Shown here one piece after another: positions 48,531-56,681 of a stretch of 63,075 nt of DNA; positions within the stretch are counted from its first letter, which is position 1, and each line of letters starts with the position of its first letter. The stretch comes from Demequina mangrovi (lineage in GTDB: Bacteria; Actinomycetota; Actinomycetes; Actinomycetales; Demequinaceae). The notes under the pieces are model-generated. The model made no database searches, was not told the origin of the DNA, and saw only the letters and a program-made list of their open reading frames with translations. Both the position numbers and the translations under genes were made by a program. The stretch is from contig NZ_BBLU01000009.1 in assembly GCF_000759715.1 (NCBI RefSeq), positions 1 through 63,075 of the forward strand, read 5' to 3'.

Positions 48531-49562
48531 CTAACGACGGCCCTCCGAGCGGGCGACGATCGCGCGCTGGACCACGATGAAGAGGAGCAGCAGCGACCCG
48601 ACGATGATCTGCATCCACGACTGCTCGGCGCCCATGAAGTTGATGATCGTCTTGATGGTGCCGTAGACGAACACGCCGACCATGGATCCGAGCACGTAGC
48701 CGCGCCCGCCGGTGAGCAGCGTGCCGCCGATCACCACCGCGGCGATCGCGTCGAGCTCGGTGCCGATGCCGTTGCGGGGGTAGCCCGCACCGGAGTACGC
48801 CGTGAGCAGGAGCCCCGCGAGGCCGGCGCAGAAGCCGGAGATCACGTACGCCGCGATCTTGGCCCGCCCGACCTTGAGACCCATGAGCCGCGCGGACTGC
48901 TCGTTGCCGCCGATCGCGTAGATGGTGCGGCCGAAGCGCGTGAGGTGGAGCACGAAGGCCGCCACCGCCACCGTGGTGAGCGCGATGATCCCGGTCGGGG
49001 TGATGTACCAGTCGCCCAGCCGGATGCGCGTCGACTGGAGCCACAGCACCGCATCGTTCTCGACCTTGATCGAGGACAGGCTCACGATGTACGCGAGGCC
49101 GCGCCCGAGGAAGAGCCCGGCGAGCGACGCGATGAACGGCTGCACCCCGAAGTACTGCACCAGGATGCCGATGAGCAGGCCGATCGCGGCGCCGCCGAGC
49201 AGGATCGCGGGGATCGCGATGCCCACCGGGACGCCGTCGCCCAGCATCTTCGCCCCGAGGATGCCCGTGAAGGCCATCACCGAGCCGACGGACAGGTCGA
49301 TGCCGCCGGTGAGGATCACGAACGTCATGCCGACGGCGAGCACCAGCAGCACCGCGTTGTCGAGCAGCAGCGCCGAGATGTTGCGCGGCGTGATGAAGTC
49401 GCCGCGCAGGAAGATCTCGCCGCCGATGAACAGCAGGATCAGGATGAGGACGGCCGCGAAGCTGGGCATCATCCCGCCGTGCCGGCTGATGAAGGTCTGC
49501 ACCGGGGACTCTCCTCGCTCCTTCGTGCGGGTCTCCGCACGCGCCATGGTCATCGCGGCCAT
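48531..49562 (-). CDS. yjfF: Sugar ABC transporter permease, YjfF-like (343 aa)
   Basis: A BPD_transp_2 permease with eight to ten membrane segments and the signature VLAVGMTFVILTGGIDLSVGSVMAFTG, then RFGRTIYAIGGNEQSARLMGL. The ILTGGIDLSVGSV form is that of YjfF, one of the two permeases of the E. coli galactofuranose importer. The ATG overlaps the stop of the neighbouring permease (TGATG), with GGAGGTGG upstream. Confidence 0.92.
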   Translation of the reverse strand: MAAMTMARAETRTKERGESPVQTFISRHGGMMPSFAAVLILILLFIGGEIFLRGDFITPRNISALLLDNAVLLVLAVGMTFVILTGGIDLSVGSVMAFTGILGAKMLGDGVPVGIAIPAILLGGAAIGLLIGILVQYFGVQPFIASLAGLFLGRGLAYIVSLSSIKVENDAVLWLQSTRIRLGDWYITPTGIIALTTVAVAAFVLHLTRFGRTIYAIGGNEQSARLMGLKVGRAKIAAYVISGFCAGLAGLLLTAYSGAGYPRNGIGTELDAIAAVVIGGTLLTGGRGYVLGSMVGVFVYGTIKTIINFMGAEQSWMQIIVGSLLLLFIVVQRAIVARSEGRR

Positions 49563-50602
49563 CACGCCACCTCCACCTTCTCGTCGGCCTCGCTGCGCGA
49601 CCTCAGCCGCGTGCTCAGGGCCGCCAGACCGTCGCGCAGCCGCGAGGACTGCACGATCACCACGATCACCACGACGACCGCGAAGAACACCGGGCTCTGC
49701 GCGGACGAGACGCCGAGGAAGAGGATGGTCGACTCCAGCGTCTGGATGATGAGCACGCCGACCACGGTGCCGGCGATCGAGAACTTGCCGCCGTTGAGCG
49801 ACGTGCCGCCGAGCACCACCGCGAGGATCGCGTAGAGCTCGATGAACACGCCCGCGGCGTTCGCATCGGCCGCCTTGATGTTCGAGGCGTAGATGAGGCC
49901 CGCGATGCCCGCGAGCATGCCGCTCACCATGTACGCGCCCCAGATGATGCTGCGCGACCTCACGCCCGCGAGGCGGCTGGCCTCGGGGTTGATGCCGACG
50001 GCCTCCGTGAGCACGCCCAGCGCCGTCCGGCGCTCGACCAGGCTGAGCACGATGATCGCGACCAGGCCGATGAGGAACGCGAACGGGAGGGCGAACAGGT
50101 AGCCCGAGGCGATGAACGCGAAGGGCTCGGAGTTGACGGTGGTGATGAAGCCGCCGGTGATGAGCAGCGCGACACCTCGCCCGGCGAGCATGAGCACCAG
50201 GGTCGCGATGATCGGTTGGATCCCGACCACCGAGACGAGGAAGCCGTTCCATGCGCCTAGGACGAGCGACACGAGCACCGCGACGACGCAGGCGATGAGC
50301 ACGGTGCCGACGTTGCCCGGGTCGTCCGAGCCGTCGATGATCGTGAGGGCCACGGCGCCCGAGACCGCCATGGTCGCGCCGACCGAGAGGTCGATGCCGC
50401 GGGTGGCGATGACGATGGTCATGCCGAGCGCGACGAGCATGAGCGGCGCGGACTCGCGCAGGATGCTGATGAGCGGGCCGTAGAGCTCGCCGTCGCGCAT
50501 GGTGATCTTGATGAACTGCGGACGCGCGACGGCGTTGACGACGATGAGCGTCAGCAGGGCGACGATCGGCCAGAAGAGCCGATGCTTGTAGATGGCGGTC
50601 AT
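49562..50602 (-). CDS. ytfT: Sugar ABC transporter permease, YtfT-like (346 aa)
   Basis: The partner permease, with LMLVALGMTIVIATRGIDLSVGATMAVSG and an ERRTALGVLTEAVGINPEASRLAG loop that resembles YtfT. About ten hydrophobic segments are present and the C-terminus is charged. Its ATG lies inside the upstream ATPase stop (ATGA overlap), so the subunits are translationally coupled. It presumably forms a heterodimeric channel with the YjfF-like subunit. Confidence 0.92.
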   Translation of the reverse strand: MTAIYKHRLFWPIVALLTLIVVNAVARPQFIKITMRDGELYGPLISILRESAPLMLVALGMTIVIATRGIDLSVGATMAVSGAVALTIIDGSDDPGNVGTVLIACVVAVLVSLVLGAWNGFLVSVVGIQPIIATLVLMLAGRGVALLITGGFITTVNSEPFAFIASGYLFALPFAFLIGLVAIIVLSLVERRTALGVLTEAVGINPEASRLAGVRSRSIIWGAYMVSGMLAGIAGLIYASNIKAADANAAGVFIELYAILAVVLGGTSLNGGKFSIAGTVVGVLIIQTLESTILFLGVSSAQSPVFFAVVVVIVVIVQSSRLRDGLAALSTRLRSRSEADEKVEVA

Positions 50603-52134
50603 GCCGCGGTCCCCTCACCTGCGTTGGCGATGTAGTCGATGAGCGCGTCGAGGTCGGTGGTCGCGGCCTCGAGCTCGCCGATCTTCTTGCGATCCCTGAG
50701 TACCACGACCCGTTGCGCCATGCGCAGCACCTCCTCGAGCTCCGAGGAGATGAAGATCACGGACAGGCCCTGCGCGGACAGCTCCGCGACCTTGCGCTGG
50801 ATGTCGGCCTTGGCGCCGACGTCGATGCCGCGCGTCGGCTCGTCGAGCACGAGCAGCTCGGGAGCCGTCGCGAGCCAGCGCGCGAGCAGCACCTTCTGCT
50901 GGTTGCCGCCCGAGAGGTTGCCCACGAGCGCGTTCGGGTTGGCGGGACGCACACCGAGGGCCTCGATGTACTCCTGCACCACGGCGTCCTGATCCTTCTT
51001 CGGGATCTTCTTGAGCCATCCCTGACGCGCCTGCATGCCGAGCACGATGTTCTCGGCGACGGTGAGGTCCGCGACCACGCCCTCCTCGCGACGGTTCTCC
51101 GAGGACAGCGAGATGCGGTGCTCGATCGCGTGGCGGGGCTGGTGGAGCCTGGCGTGCTCGCCGTGGACCTCCACGCTGCCCTCGTCTGCACGGTCGGCGC
51201 CGTAGAGCAGGCGCACCAGCTCGGTGCGTCCGGAGCCCAGGAGGCCGGCGATGCCGACCACCTCGCCCTCGTAGATCTCGAGGTCGGCGGGCTCCAGCAC
51301 GCCGCGCTTGCCCAGCCCGGTCGCCTTGACCACGGGGGTGCCCGTGCGGTCGATGCTGCGGTGCGAGGAGTTCGCGATCGCGGCGAGGTCCTCGAGCTCG
51401 CGGCCGATCATCTTGGTCACCAGCGCGTCGCGCGGCAGCTCCTCGATGGGGTACTCGCCCACGAGCGTGCCGTTGCGGAGCACCGTGATGCGGTCGGAGA
51501 TCTCGTACACCTGGTCGAGGAAGTGCGAGACGAACAGGATGGCGACGCCCTTGTCGCGCAGGTCCCGGATCACGCCGAAGAGCTGCTCGACCTCGCCGCG
51601 GTCGAGGCTCGAGGTCGGCTCGTCGAGGATGAGCACCTTCGCGTCGAGCACCATCGCGCGGCTGATCGCGACCAGCTGCTGGATCGCGATCGAGTGGTTC
51701 GAGAGCATCGAGCGGGTGTCGAGCTGCAGCCCCAGGCTGTCGAGGTGGCGCGCCGCCTCGCGGTGCGTCGCCTTCCAGTCGATCCCGGTGCCGCGACGCT
51801 TCTCATGCCCGAGCATGACGTTCTCGCCGACGGTGAGGTTGGTGCAGAGGTTGACCTCCTGGTACACCGTCGAGATGCCGGCCTCCTGGGCATCGGCCGC
51901 GGTGTCGAAGGTCTGCCGCTCCCCCGCGACCGCGATCGACCCGGAGTCGATCGCGTACACGCCGGTGAGGGCCTTGATGAGTGTCGACTTCCCCGCGCCG
52001 TTCTCGCCCATGAGCGAGTGGACCTCGCCGGGCCGCAGCGTGAAGTCGACGTTGTCCAGGGCGAGGACGCCGGGGAACCGGATGGTGATCCCGCGCATCT
52101 CGACGATCGGTGGGACTTCGATGTCCGCAGTCAT
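50599..52134 (-). CDS. ytfR: Sugar ABC transporter ATPase, YtfR-like (511 aa)
   Basis: A two-domain sugar ATPase. The first domain has GENGAGKSTLIKALTGVY, QLVAISRAMV and DEPTSSLD. The second has GLLGSGRTELVRLLYG, LSGGNQQKVLLARWLA and DEPTRGIDVGAK. The second Walker A is degenerate (GLLGSGRTE), as is normal for this family. It overlaps the YtfT-like gene by four bases, and a hairpin at 52171-52202 separates it from ytfQ. Confidence 0.94.
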   Translation of the reverse strand: MTADIEVPPIVEMRGITIRFPGVLALDNVDFTLRPGEVHSLMGENGAGKSTLIKALTGVYAIDSGSIAVAGERQTFDTAADAQEAGISTVYQEVNLCTNLTVGENVMLGHEKRRGTGIDWKATHREAARHLDSLGLQLDTRSMLSNHSIAIQQLVAISRAMVLDAKVLILDEPTSSLDRGEVEQLFGVIRDLRDKGVAILFVSHFLDQVYEISDRITVLRNGTLVGEYPIEELPRDALVTKMIGRELEDLAAIANSSHRSIDRTGTPVVKATGLGKRGVLEPADLEIYEGEVVGIAGLLGSGRTELVRLLYGADRADEGSVEVHGEHARLHQPRHAIEHRISLSSENRREEGVVADLTVAENIVLGMQARQGWLKKIPKKDQDAVVQEYIEALGVRPANPNALVGNLSGGNQQKVLLARWLATAPELLVLDEPTRGIDVGAKADIQRKVAELSAQGLSVIFISSELEEVLRMAQRVVVLRDRKKIGELEAATTDLDALIDYIANAGEGTAA

Positions 52135-52170
52135 GAGGGGCAGCTTTCTGGTCGGTGCCGCGGGTCCCCG

Positions 52171-52202
52171 CTGCGGGGGCCGGCCTGAGCCGACCCCCGC
52201 AG
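52171..52202 (-). terminator. Intra-operon hairpin between ytfQ and the ATPase gene
   Basis: CTGCGGGGG (52171-52179) pairs with CCCCCGCAG (52194-52202), with further pairing inside. In sugar ABC operons such hairpins let the binding protein be expressed above the membrane subunits. Confidence 0.6.
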
Positions 52203-52240
52203 GTGGAGCCCGCGCCTACAAGGTCACGATCCGGAGAGGA

Positions 52241-53248
52241 TCAGTACTTGCGGTCCGGCAGCGCCGCCTCGGCCGCGGCCTGGTCGAACGCCAGGTCCTC
52301 GACGTACTGCACGGCCTCGACGTCGTCGCCGTTGATCACACCGGTCACCGCGGCGGCGACCAGGTCGCCGAGAAGCGGGTTGCACTCGACGATGTAGTTG
52401 ATCTTGCCGTCGACGAGCGCCTGCATGCCGTCGTGGACCGCGTCGATCGAGATGATCTTGATGTCCTCGCCCGGCACCGCGCCGGCCGCCTCGATCGCCT
52501 CGATCGCACCGAGCGCCATGTCGTCGTTGTGCGCGTAGACCAGGTCGATGTTGTCGACGCCGTAGTTCTGGATGAACCCCTCCATGACGGACTTGCCGCC
52601 GTCACGGGTGAAGTCACCGGTCTGCGAGTCGATCTTCTCGATCATCGTGCCCTCGATGGCCGCGTCGAAGCCGGTCGCGCGGTCGTTGGCGGGAGCCGAT
52701 CCGGTGGTGCCCTCGAGGACCACCATCTTGGTCTCCTCGTCGCCGTACATCTCGGCGGCCCACTCGCCCGCCTTGACGCCCTCCTCCTCGAAGTCGAGGC
52801 CGATCCACGCGGCGTAGAGGTCCTCCGACGCCGAGACCGTGCGGTCCTCGAGGATCACCGGGATGCCGGCATCGGCGGCCTCGGTGAGGACATCGTCCCA
52901 GCCGTCCTCGACGATCGGCGCGATGACGATCGCGTCGACGCCCTGGTTGATGAAGCCGCGGACCGCGGCGATCTGCGCCGCCGTGTCGTTGTCCGCCGCG
53001 TTGAAGACGAGCTCGAAGCCGTTGTCCTCGGAGAACGCCGTCTTCATCGACTCGGTGTTGGCCGAGCGCCAGCCCGACTCGGAGCCGGTCTGCGCGAAGC
53101 CGACGACGATCGTGTCGCCGCCACCGCCGCCGCCGTCACCCGACGCGGCATCGCTGCTGCCGGTGTCGCCGCCGTCGGAGGAGCATGCCGTCAGCGCGAA
53201 GGCCGCAGCCCCCGCGAGTGCCATGCCGGAGAGAAAACGCTTCTTCAT
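52241..53248 (-). CDS. ytfQ: Galactofuranose-type sugar-binding lipoprotein, YtfQ-like (335 aa)
   Basis: A type I periplasmic-binding fold anchored by C22 in the lipobox ALTAC. The domain begins VVGFAQTGSESGWRSANTES. The later VRGFINQGVDAIVIAPIVEDGW, SQTGDFTRDGGKSVMEGFI and VYAHNDDMALGAIEAIEAAG match the E. coli YtfQ pattern as I remember it. YtfQ binds galactofuranose, so this or a similar furanose or pentose is the likely ligand. The AGGGAGG site and a LacI-controlled promoter precede it. Confidence 0.93.
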   Translation of the reverse strand: MKKRFLSGMALAGAAAFALTACSSDGGDTGSSDAASGDGGGGGGDTIVVGFAQTGSESGWRSANTESMKTAFSEDNGFELVFNAADNDTAAQIAAVRGFINQGVDAIVIAPIVEDGWDDVLTEAADAGIPVILEDRTVSASEDLYAAWIGLDFEEEGVKAGEWAAEMYGDEETKMVVLEGTTGSAPANDRATGFDAAIEGTMIEKIDSQTGDFTRDGGKSVMEGFIQNYGVDNIDLVYAHNDDMALGAIEAIEAAGAVPGEDIKIISIDAVHDGMQALVDGKINYIVECNPLLGDLVAAAVTGVINGDDVEAVQYVEDLAFDQAAAEAALPDRKY

Positions 53249-53325
53249 ATCAGAACCTCCCTGTCCTGCCCGGCTTCGTTGCCGGATCGAGCGCGTTGCC
53301 CCACGACACCTACGTTGGTGCCGTG

Positions 53326-53364
53326 CAATTCGCATATTAGCGCTCACATTGTGAGGGTTCACAA
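53326..53364 (-). promoter_or_regulatory. Promoter and operators of the ytfQ operon
   Basis: On the minus strand TTGTGA (53359-53364) and TAATAT (53334-53339) form a promoter with a 19-base spacer. Two overlapping palindromes cover it: TTGTGA-N4-TCACAA (53349-53364) and CTCAC-N3-GTGAG (53343-53355). These have the GTGA/TCAC form of LacI-family operators, so the LacI gene at the operon end is the likely repressor. Confidence 0.65.
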
Positions 53365-53451
53365 GCACGCCAGGGTCACGGTTATGTAACGGATCGGCGT
53401 CCTCGTTGCGTTCACGGTGACAGGCGACGGCACCATGGGGTCACGCGAAAT

Positions 53452-53463
53452 GTGAATGCTCAC
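53452..53463. promoter_or_regulatory. Upstream auxiliary LacI-type operator
   Basis: GTGAATGCTCAC is a GTGA-N4-TCAC palindrome about 90-110 bases upstream of the main operators. It has the same half-sites, so repression by DNA looping is conceivable. Confidence 0.45.
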
Positions 53464-53490
53464 TTTTCGCGGAGCGCCTGAGCGCGGCGG

Positions 53491-53525
53491 GCCCGCGCAT
53501 CGTCGAGGGGGGACGATGCGCGGGC
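53491..53525 (-). terminator. Terminator of the YtrA/ABC operon, inverted GACGATGCG pair
   Basis: GCCCGCGCATCGTC (53491-53504) pairs with GACGATGCGCGGGC (53512-53525), about 40 bases beyond the minus-strand permease stop at 53567. It shields the ytfQ promoter region. Confidence 0.75.
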
Positions 53526-53566
53526 CGCTTCTCATGCCGGCCGCGCGGGGCGCGGCGGGCGGTCGG

Positions 53567-54325
53567 TCAGCCGCGCACGGGTGCGCGCCGGATCACCAGC
53601 CAGCCGAGCACGGCCAGCACCGCGCTCAGCGGCAGCGTCCAGGCCATCACCACGGCGATCGGGTTGTCGCGGAAGAAGGCGACGAGCGTGTCGCCCGCCT
53701 CGAGGGCCCACCAGATCAGCGCGACCACCGCGAGCGACAGGCCCGCGAAGTACGCGTAGAGGCCGTAGGCCCGCCACCGCACGAACAGCGCGCCGATGAG
53801 CGCCCCCATCGAGGTGAAGAGCAGGTAGAGCGCGAAGTAGTGGAAGCCCACCACCGCGAGCGGCTCGTCGTACAGGTACGCGGGCGCGTAGAACGAGCCG
53901 TCGAGGCCCCATCCGTCCGTCGCGCGCTCCACCGCCGCGAGGATCGCGAGCCCCACCGCGTAGACCAGCGCCATCGCGGCGAAGAAGGCCACGGTGCCGG
54001 CGTAGTAGTCGCGCCGAGTCGAGGACATGCCCATCGCGAAGCGGAAGCCCGCGTTCATCGCCTGGATCGCGACGATCATCATGTAGATGACCAGCCACGA
54101 GACTCCCCCGGCGTAGCGGAACGCGTCGGGGTCGAGCTCGCCGCCCGCGTAGTGGCTGATGAGCGCCCAGATGCTCCAGGTGAGGCCATGGACGCCGAGC
54201 AGCACGATCCACGGGAGGATCGCGGCGGGCCACGGGTTGGCGACGTGGATGCGTGCGGCGTTCCAGACGCGGCGGCCGGTGGGGATCTGCGCGGCGGGAC
54301 GTACGGGTTCGGCGATGGCGGCCAT
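53567..54325 (-). CDS. ABC transporter membrane protein of a YtrA-type operon (252 aa)
   Basis: A protein with six hydrophobic segments, no ATPase motif and no recognised catalytic residue. Its family is not clear to me. It is judged the membrane partner because it directly follows an ABC ATPase (TGATG overlap) in an operon with a GntR/YtrA regulator. In Bacillus and actinobacteria such operons respond to cell-envelope antibiotics or cold. The cargo here is unknown. Confidence 0.82.
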   Translation of the reverse strand: MAAIAEPVRPAAQIPTGRRVWNAARIHVANPWPAAILPWIVLLGVHGLTWSIWALISHYAGGELDPDAFRYAGGVSWLVIYMMIVAIQAMNAGFRFAMGMSSTRRDYYAGTVAFFAAMALVYAVGLAILAAVERATDGWGLDGSFYAPAYLYDEPLAVVGFHYFALYLLFTSMGALIGALFVRWRAYGLYAYFAGLSLAVVALIWWALEAGDTLVAFFRDNPIAVVMAWTLPLSAVLAVLGWLVIRRAPVRG

Positions 54326-55212
54326 CACGCCGCCTCCTCTCGGGTGGTGGCGCCGCCCGTGCGGCGCACGATGAGCTGCTGAAGGGACACGGGCGTCACC
54401 TCGAGCCCGGACGATGCGGCGAGCGCCTTGTCCTGAGCGTCGAGCCCCGCGACGGTGGCGGAGGAGATCCCCGCGACGCGCTCGCGTCCGAGGACCTCGC
54501 GGCCTTCGACGAACGCGTCGACGTCCGCGGCGCGGCCCACGAGCGTCGACGCGGCGCCGCGGAGGTCCTCGGTCGCGGCGTCGATCTCGAGGCGGCCCTC
54601 GTGGATGACGAGCACATGGTCGAGCAGGTCCGCGGCCTCGTCGATGAGGTGCGTCGACAGCACGATGGTGCGCGGGTGCGCGGCGTAGTCCTCGAGAAGC
54701 CGGTCGTAGAAGACATGGCGGGCGACGGCGTCGAGCCCCGCGTAGGGCTCGTCGAGCAGCGTGAGCTCGGCGCGCGACGCGATCCCGACGATAGCCCCGA
54801 CGGCCGAGCGCTGCCCGCGCGACATCTTCTTCATCATCCGGTCGACCGGCACGCCGAAGTCCGCGACCAGCCGGGCGGCGAGCGCGGCGTCGTAGTGCGG
54901 GAAGAACCGCTCCGCCATCGCGAGCACGTGGCGGCCCCGATAGGCGTCGGGGTAGCCCTGCGACTCCTTGATGAAGCACGTCCGGGTGAGGGCGCGGGCG
55001 TTCTCGACGGGGTCCTCCCCGAAGATCCTCACGGTGCCGCCGCTCGCGAAGTCCTGGCCGGTGACGAGGTTCATGAGCGTGGTCTTGCCGGCGCCGTTGC
55101 GACCGAGCAGACCCGTCACGCTCCCCTCCTCCACCGCGAACGTCACGCCGTCGACGGCGTGCACCGAGCCGAACCGGCGGCTCAGCGCCTGGGCCTCGAT
55201 GATGGCGGTCAT
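54325..55212 (-). CDS. ABC transporter ATPase of a YtrA-type operon (295 aa)
   Basis: An ATPase of the CcmA/YtrB type, with Walker A GRNGAGKTTLMN, a shortened signature MSRGQRSAVGAIVGIASRAELTLLDEP and the H-loop LSTHLIDE. The signature reads MSRGQ rather than LSGGQ, a known variant in these export-type ATPases. The C-terminal 80 residues form an extra domain. It overlaps the regulator gene by four bases. Confidence 0.92.
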   Translation of the reverse strand: MTAIIEAQALSRRFGSVHAVDGVTFAVEEGSVTGLLGRNGAGKTTLMNLVTGQDFASGGTVRIFGEDPVENARALTRTCFIKESQGYPDAYRGRHVLAMAERFFPHYDAALAARLVADFGVPVDRMMKKMSRGQRSAVGAIVGIASRAELTLLDEPYAGLDAVARHVFYDRLLEDYAAHPRTIVLSTHLIDEAADLLDHVLVIHEGRLEIDAATEDLRGAASTLVGRAADVDAFVEGREVLGRERVAGISSATVAGLDAQDKALAASSGLEVTPVSLQQLIVRRTGGATTREEAA

Positions 55213-55565
55213 CGTCCCGCCTCCTTCCTGATCATGTCGATGAGCGTCTCGGGGTCGATCCCGAGCGTCGTGGCGCGCGCCACGAGCGGCGCGACGTACG
55301 CGCCCCTGAACTCGTCCCGCCGGGACGCGAGGAGCAGCGCCCTCGCCCCGGCCGAGACGAACATCCCGATGCCGCGGCGCTTATGCAGCACCCCGGCGTC
55401 GACCAGCAGGTTGACGCCCTTGAGCGCCGTGGCCGGGTTGATCCGGTGGAACGCCGCGAGCTCGTTGATGGACGGCACCTGGGACTCCTCCGGCATGGAG
55501 CCGTCGAGGATCCGGTCCTCGAGCTGCTCCGCGATCTGCTGGAAGATCGGCCTGCCGTCGTCCAC
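55209..55565 (-). CDS. GntR family regulator, YtrA subfamily (118 aa)
   Basis: A short GntR regulator with the winged-helix region IFQQIAEQLEDRILDGSMPEESQVPSINELAAFHRINPATALKGVNLLVDAGVLHKRRGIGMFV and only a small C-terminal tail, as in YtrA. It starts at GTG 55565 after AGGAGG. A perfect 12-6-12 palindrome lies 15 bases upstream (55581-55610) and is the likely autoregulatory operator. It heads the ABC operon that extends to 53567. Confidence 0.93.
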   Translation of the reverse strand: MDDGRPIFQQIAEQLEDRILDGSMPEESQVPSINELAAFHRINPATALKGVNLLVDAGVLHKRRGIGMFVSAGARALLLASRRDEFRGAYVAPLVARATTLGIDPETLIDMIRKEAGR

Positions 55566-55580
55566 CGCGCCTCCTGGTCC

Positions 55581-55610
55581 GTTGGTTAGTTACTTCACTA
55601 ACTAACCAAC
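55581..55610. promoter_or_regulatory. Palindromic operator of the YtrA-type regulator
   Basis: GTTGGTTAGTTA (55581-55592) and TAACTAACCAAC (55599-55610) are perfect complements around a six-base centre. It is AT-rich in a GC-rich region and stands just before the regulator gene, as in other YtrA operons. Confidence 0.75.
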
Positions 55611-55637
55611 CATGTCGACTCCGATCCGTCAACCCCT

Positions 55638-55803
55638 CGCACGATTCCCCATGCAGGGAGTGACGGGAAGGGACTCCCAATGGAGGAAGTGACAGGAGGC
55701 GACTCCCAATGGAGGAAGTGACAGGAGGGGACGATGTGCGGGCCGCGACCGTCTCCTGCGTCACCCTGGTCACACCGTTCACCCGTGCCATTGGGAATCG
55801 TGC
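55638..55803. repeat. Dispersed repeat, copy B, with a triplicated left end
   Basis: The outer ends CGCACGATTCCCC and GGGAATCGTGCG are inverted. Inside, a 29-base unit that starts GACTCCCAATGG is repeated exactly at 55672 and 55701 and in degenerate form at 55643. The innermost unit to the right end (55701-55800) matches copy A at 10145-10246 in length and in ordered blocks. It occupies the divergent region between the YtrA regulator and orn. Confidence 0.6.
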
Positions 55804-55829
55804 GGGCGGGCCTCGATAGGGTGAGCACC

Positions 55830-56447
55830 ATGACTGACACCCCGCTCGTGTGGATCGACTGCGAGATGACGGGCCTGGACGTGGGCAGCGACGCCCTCGT
55901 CGAGGTCGCGTGCCTCGTGACCGACTCCGACCTCAACGTCCTGGGAGACGGCGTCTCCGTCGTGATCAAGCCCTCCGCCGAGGCCCTCGCGGGCATGGGC
56001 GACTTCGTGCGGACCATGCACGAGACGTCGGGCCTGCTGCCCGAGCTCGAGCACGGCACCACCATGGAGGATGCGCAGGCGCAGGTGCTCGCATACATCC
56101 AGGCGCACGTGCCGGTCGCCGGCAAGGCGCACCTCGCGGGCAACACCGTCGGCATGGACCGCATGTTCCTCGAGCGGGACATGCCCGAGGTCATCGGCCA
56201 CCTCCACTACCGCGTCGTCGACGTGAGCTCGCTCAAGGAGCTGGTGCGCCGGTGGTACCCGCGCGTGTTCTTCCAGGCGCCGGCGAAGACCGGCGGGCAC
56301 CGCGCGCTCGGCGACATCCGCGACTCGATCACCGAGCTGCGGTACTACCGCGAGACCATCCTCGTCCCGCTGCCCGGCCCCGACTCGGACGAGGCCAAGG
56401 CGGCCGCGGCCCGCGTGGCGCCGGACGCGTCAAGAGCAGCCCCGTAG
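55830..56447 (+). CDS. orn: Oligoribonuclease (205 aa)
   Basis: This 3'-5' exonuclease degrades 2-5 base RNAs and pGpG. The DEDDh residues are visible: D and E in VWIDCEMTGLD, D in GNTVGMDRMFL, and H plus D in KTGGHRALGDIRDS. The C-terminal tail after RYYRETIL is a variable acidic-alanine stretch. TAGGGT at 55817-55822 lies seven bases before the ATG, so the message is leaderless, exactly as for the M13 peptidase beside the sister repeat. tRNA-His follows 37 bases later, an order I also recall from mycobacteria. Confidence 0.96.
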   Translation: MTDTPLVWIDCEMTGLDVGSDALVEVACLVTDSDLNVLGDGVSVVIKPSAEALAGMGDFVRTMHETSGLLPELEHGTTMEDAQAQVLAYIQAHVPVAGKAHLAGNTVGMDRMFLERDMPEVIGHLHYRVVDVSSLKELVRRWYPRVFFQAPAKTGGHRALGDIRDSITELRYYRETILVPLPGPDSDEAKAAAARVAPDASRAAP

Positions 56448-56484
56448 AACCGGTACACTGGTCTCCGTCCCGCGAGGGACGATG

Positions 56485-56557
56485 GTGGCTATAGCTCAGT
56501 TGGTAGAGCACCGCGTTGTGGTCGCGGGGGCCGCGGGTTCAAGTCCCGTTAGCCACC
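56485..56557 (+). tRNA. tRNA-His (anticodon GTG)
   Basis: The acceptor arms GTGGCTA and TAGCCAC pair, and the anticodon loop is TTGTGGT. A G is encoded at position -1 (56484) and the discriminator is C (56557), the pair required by histidyl-tRNA synthetase. TACACT at 56454-56459 is the probable -10 element. A strong hairpin follows. Confidence 0.96.
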
Positions 56558-56563
56558 CTGATC

Positions 56564-56598
56564 CGAAGGCCCCGGCGTCGCAGACGCCGGGGCCTTCG
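56564..56598 (+). terminator. Terminator after tRNA-His
   Basis: CGAAGGCCCCGGCGTC (56564-56579) pairs with its complement at 56583-56598 around a three-base loop. Confidence 0.85.
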
Positions 56599-56681
56599 TC
56601 GTCCACGTCCGCCGGCGGGGTCCCGCGCGGCGACTATCCTTGCCGAGGTGCCGCACCGCGGCCCACGATCCAGGAGGTCCC

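Noticed and set aside
54325..55212. Loss of function in the YtrA-operon ATPase because of the MSRGQ signature
   Set aside because: This variant is common in related ATPases, and the Walker A, Walker B and H-loop are intact.
55638..55803. CRISPR array
   Set aside because: The 29-base units are directly adjacent with no spacers, there are only three, and no cas gene is nearby.
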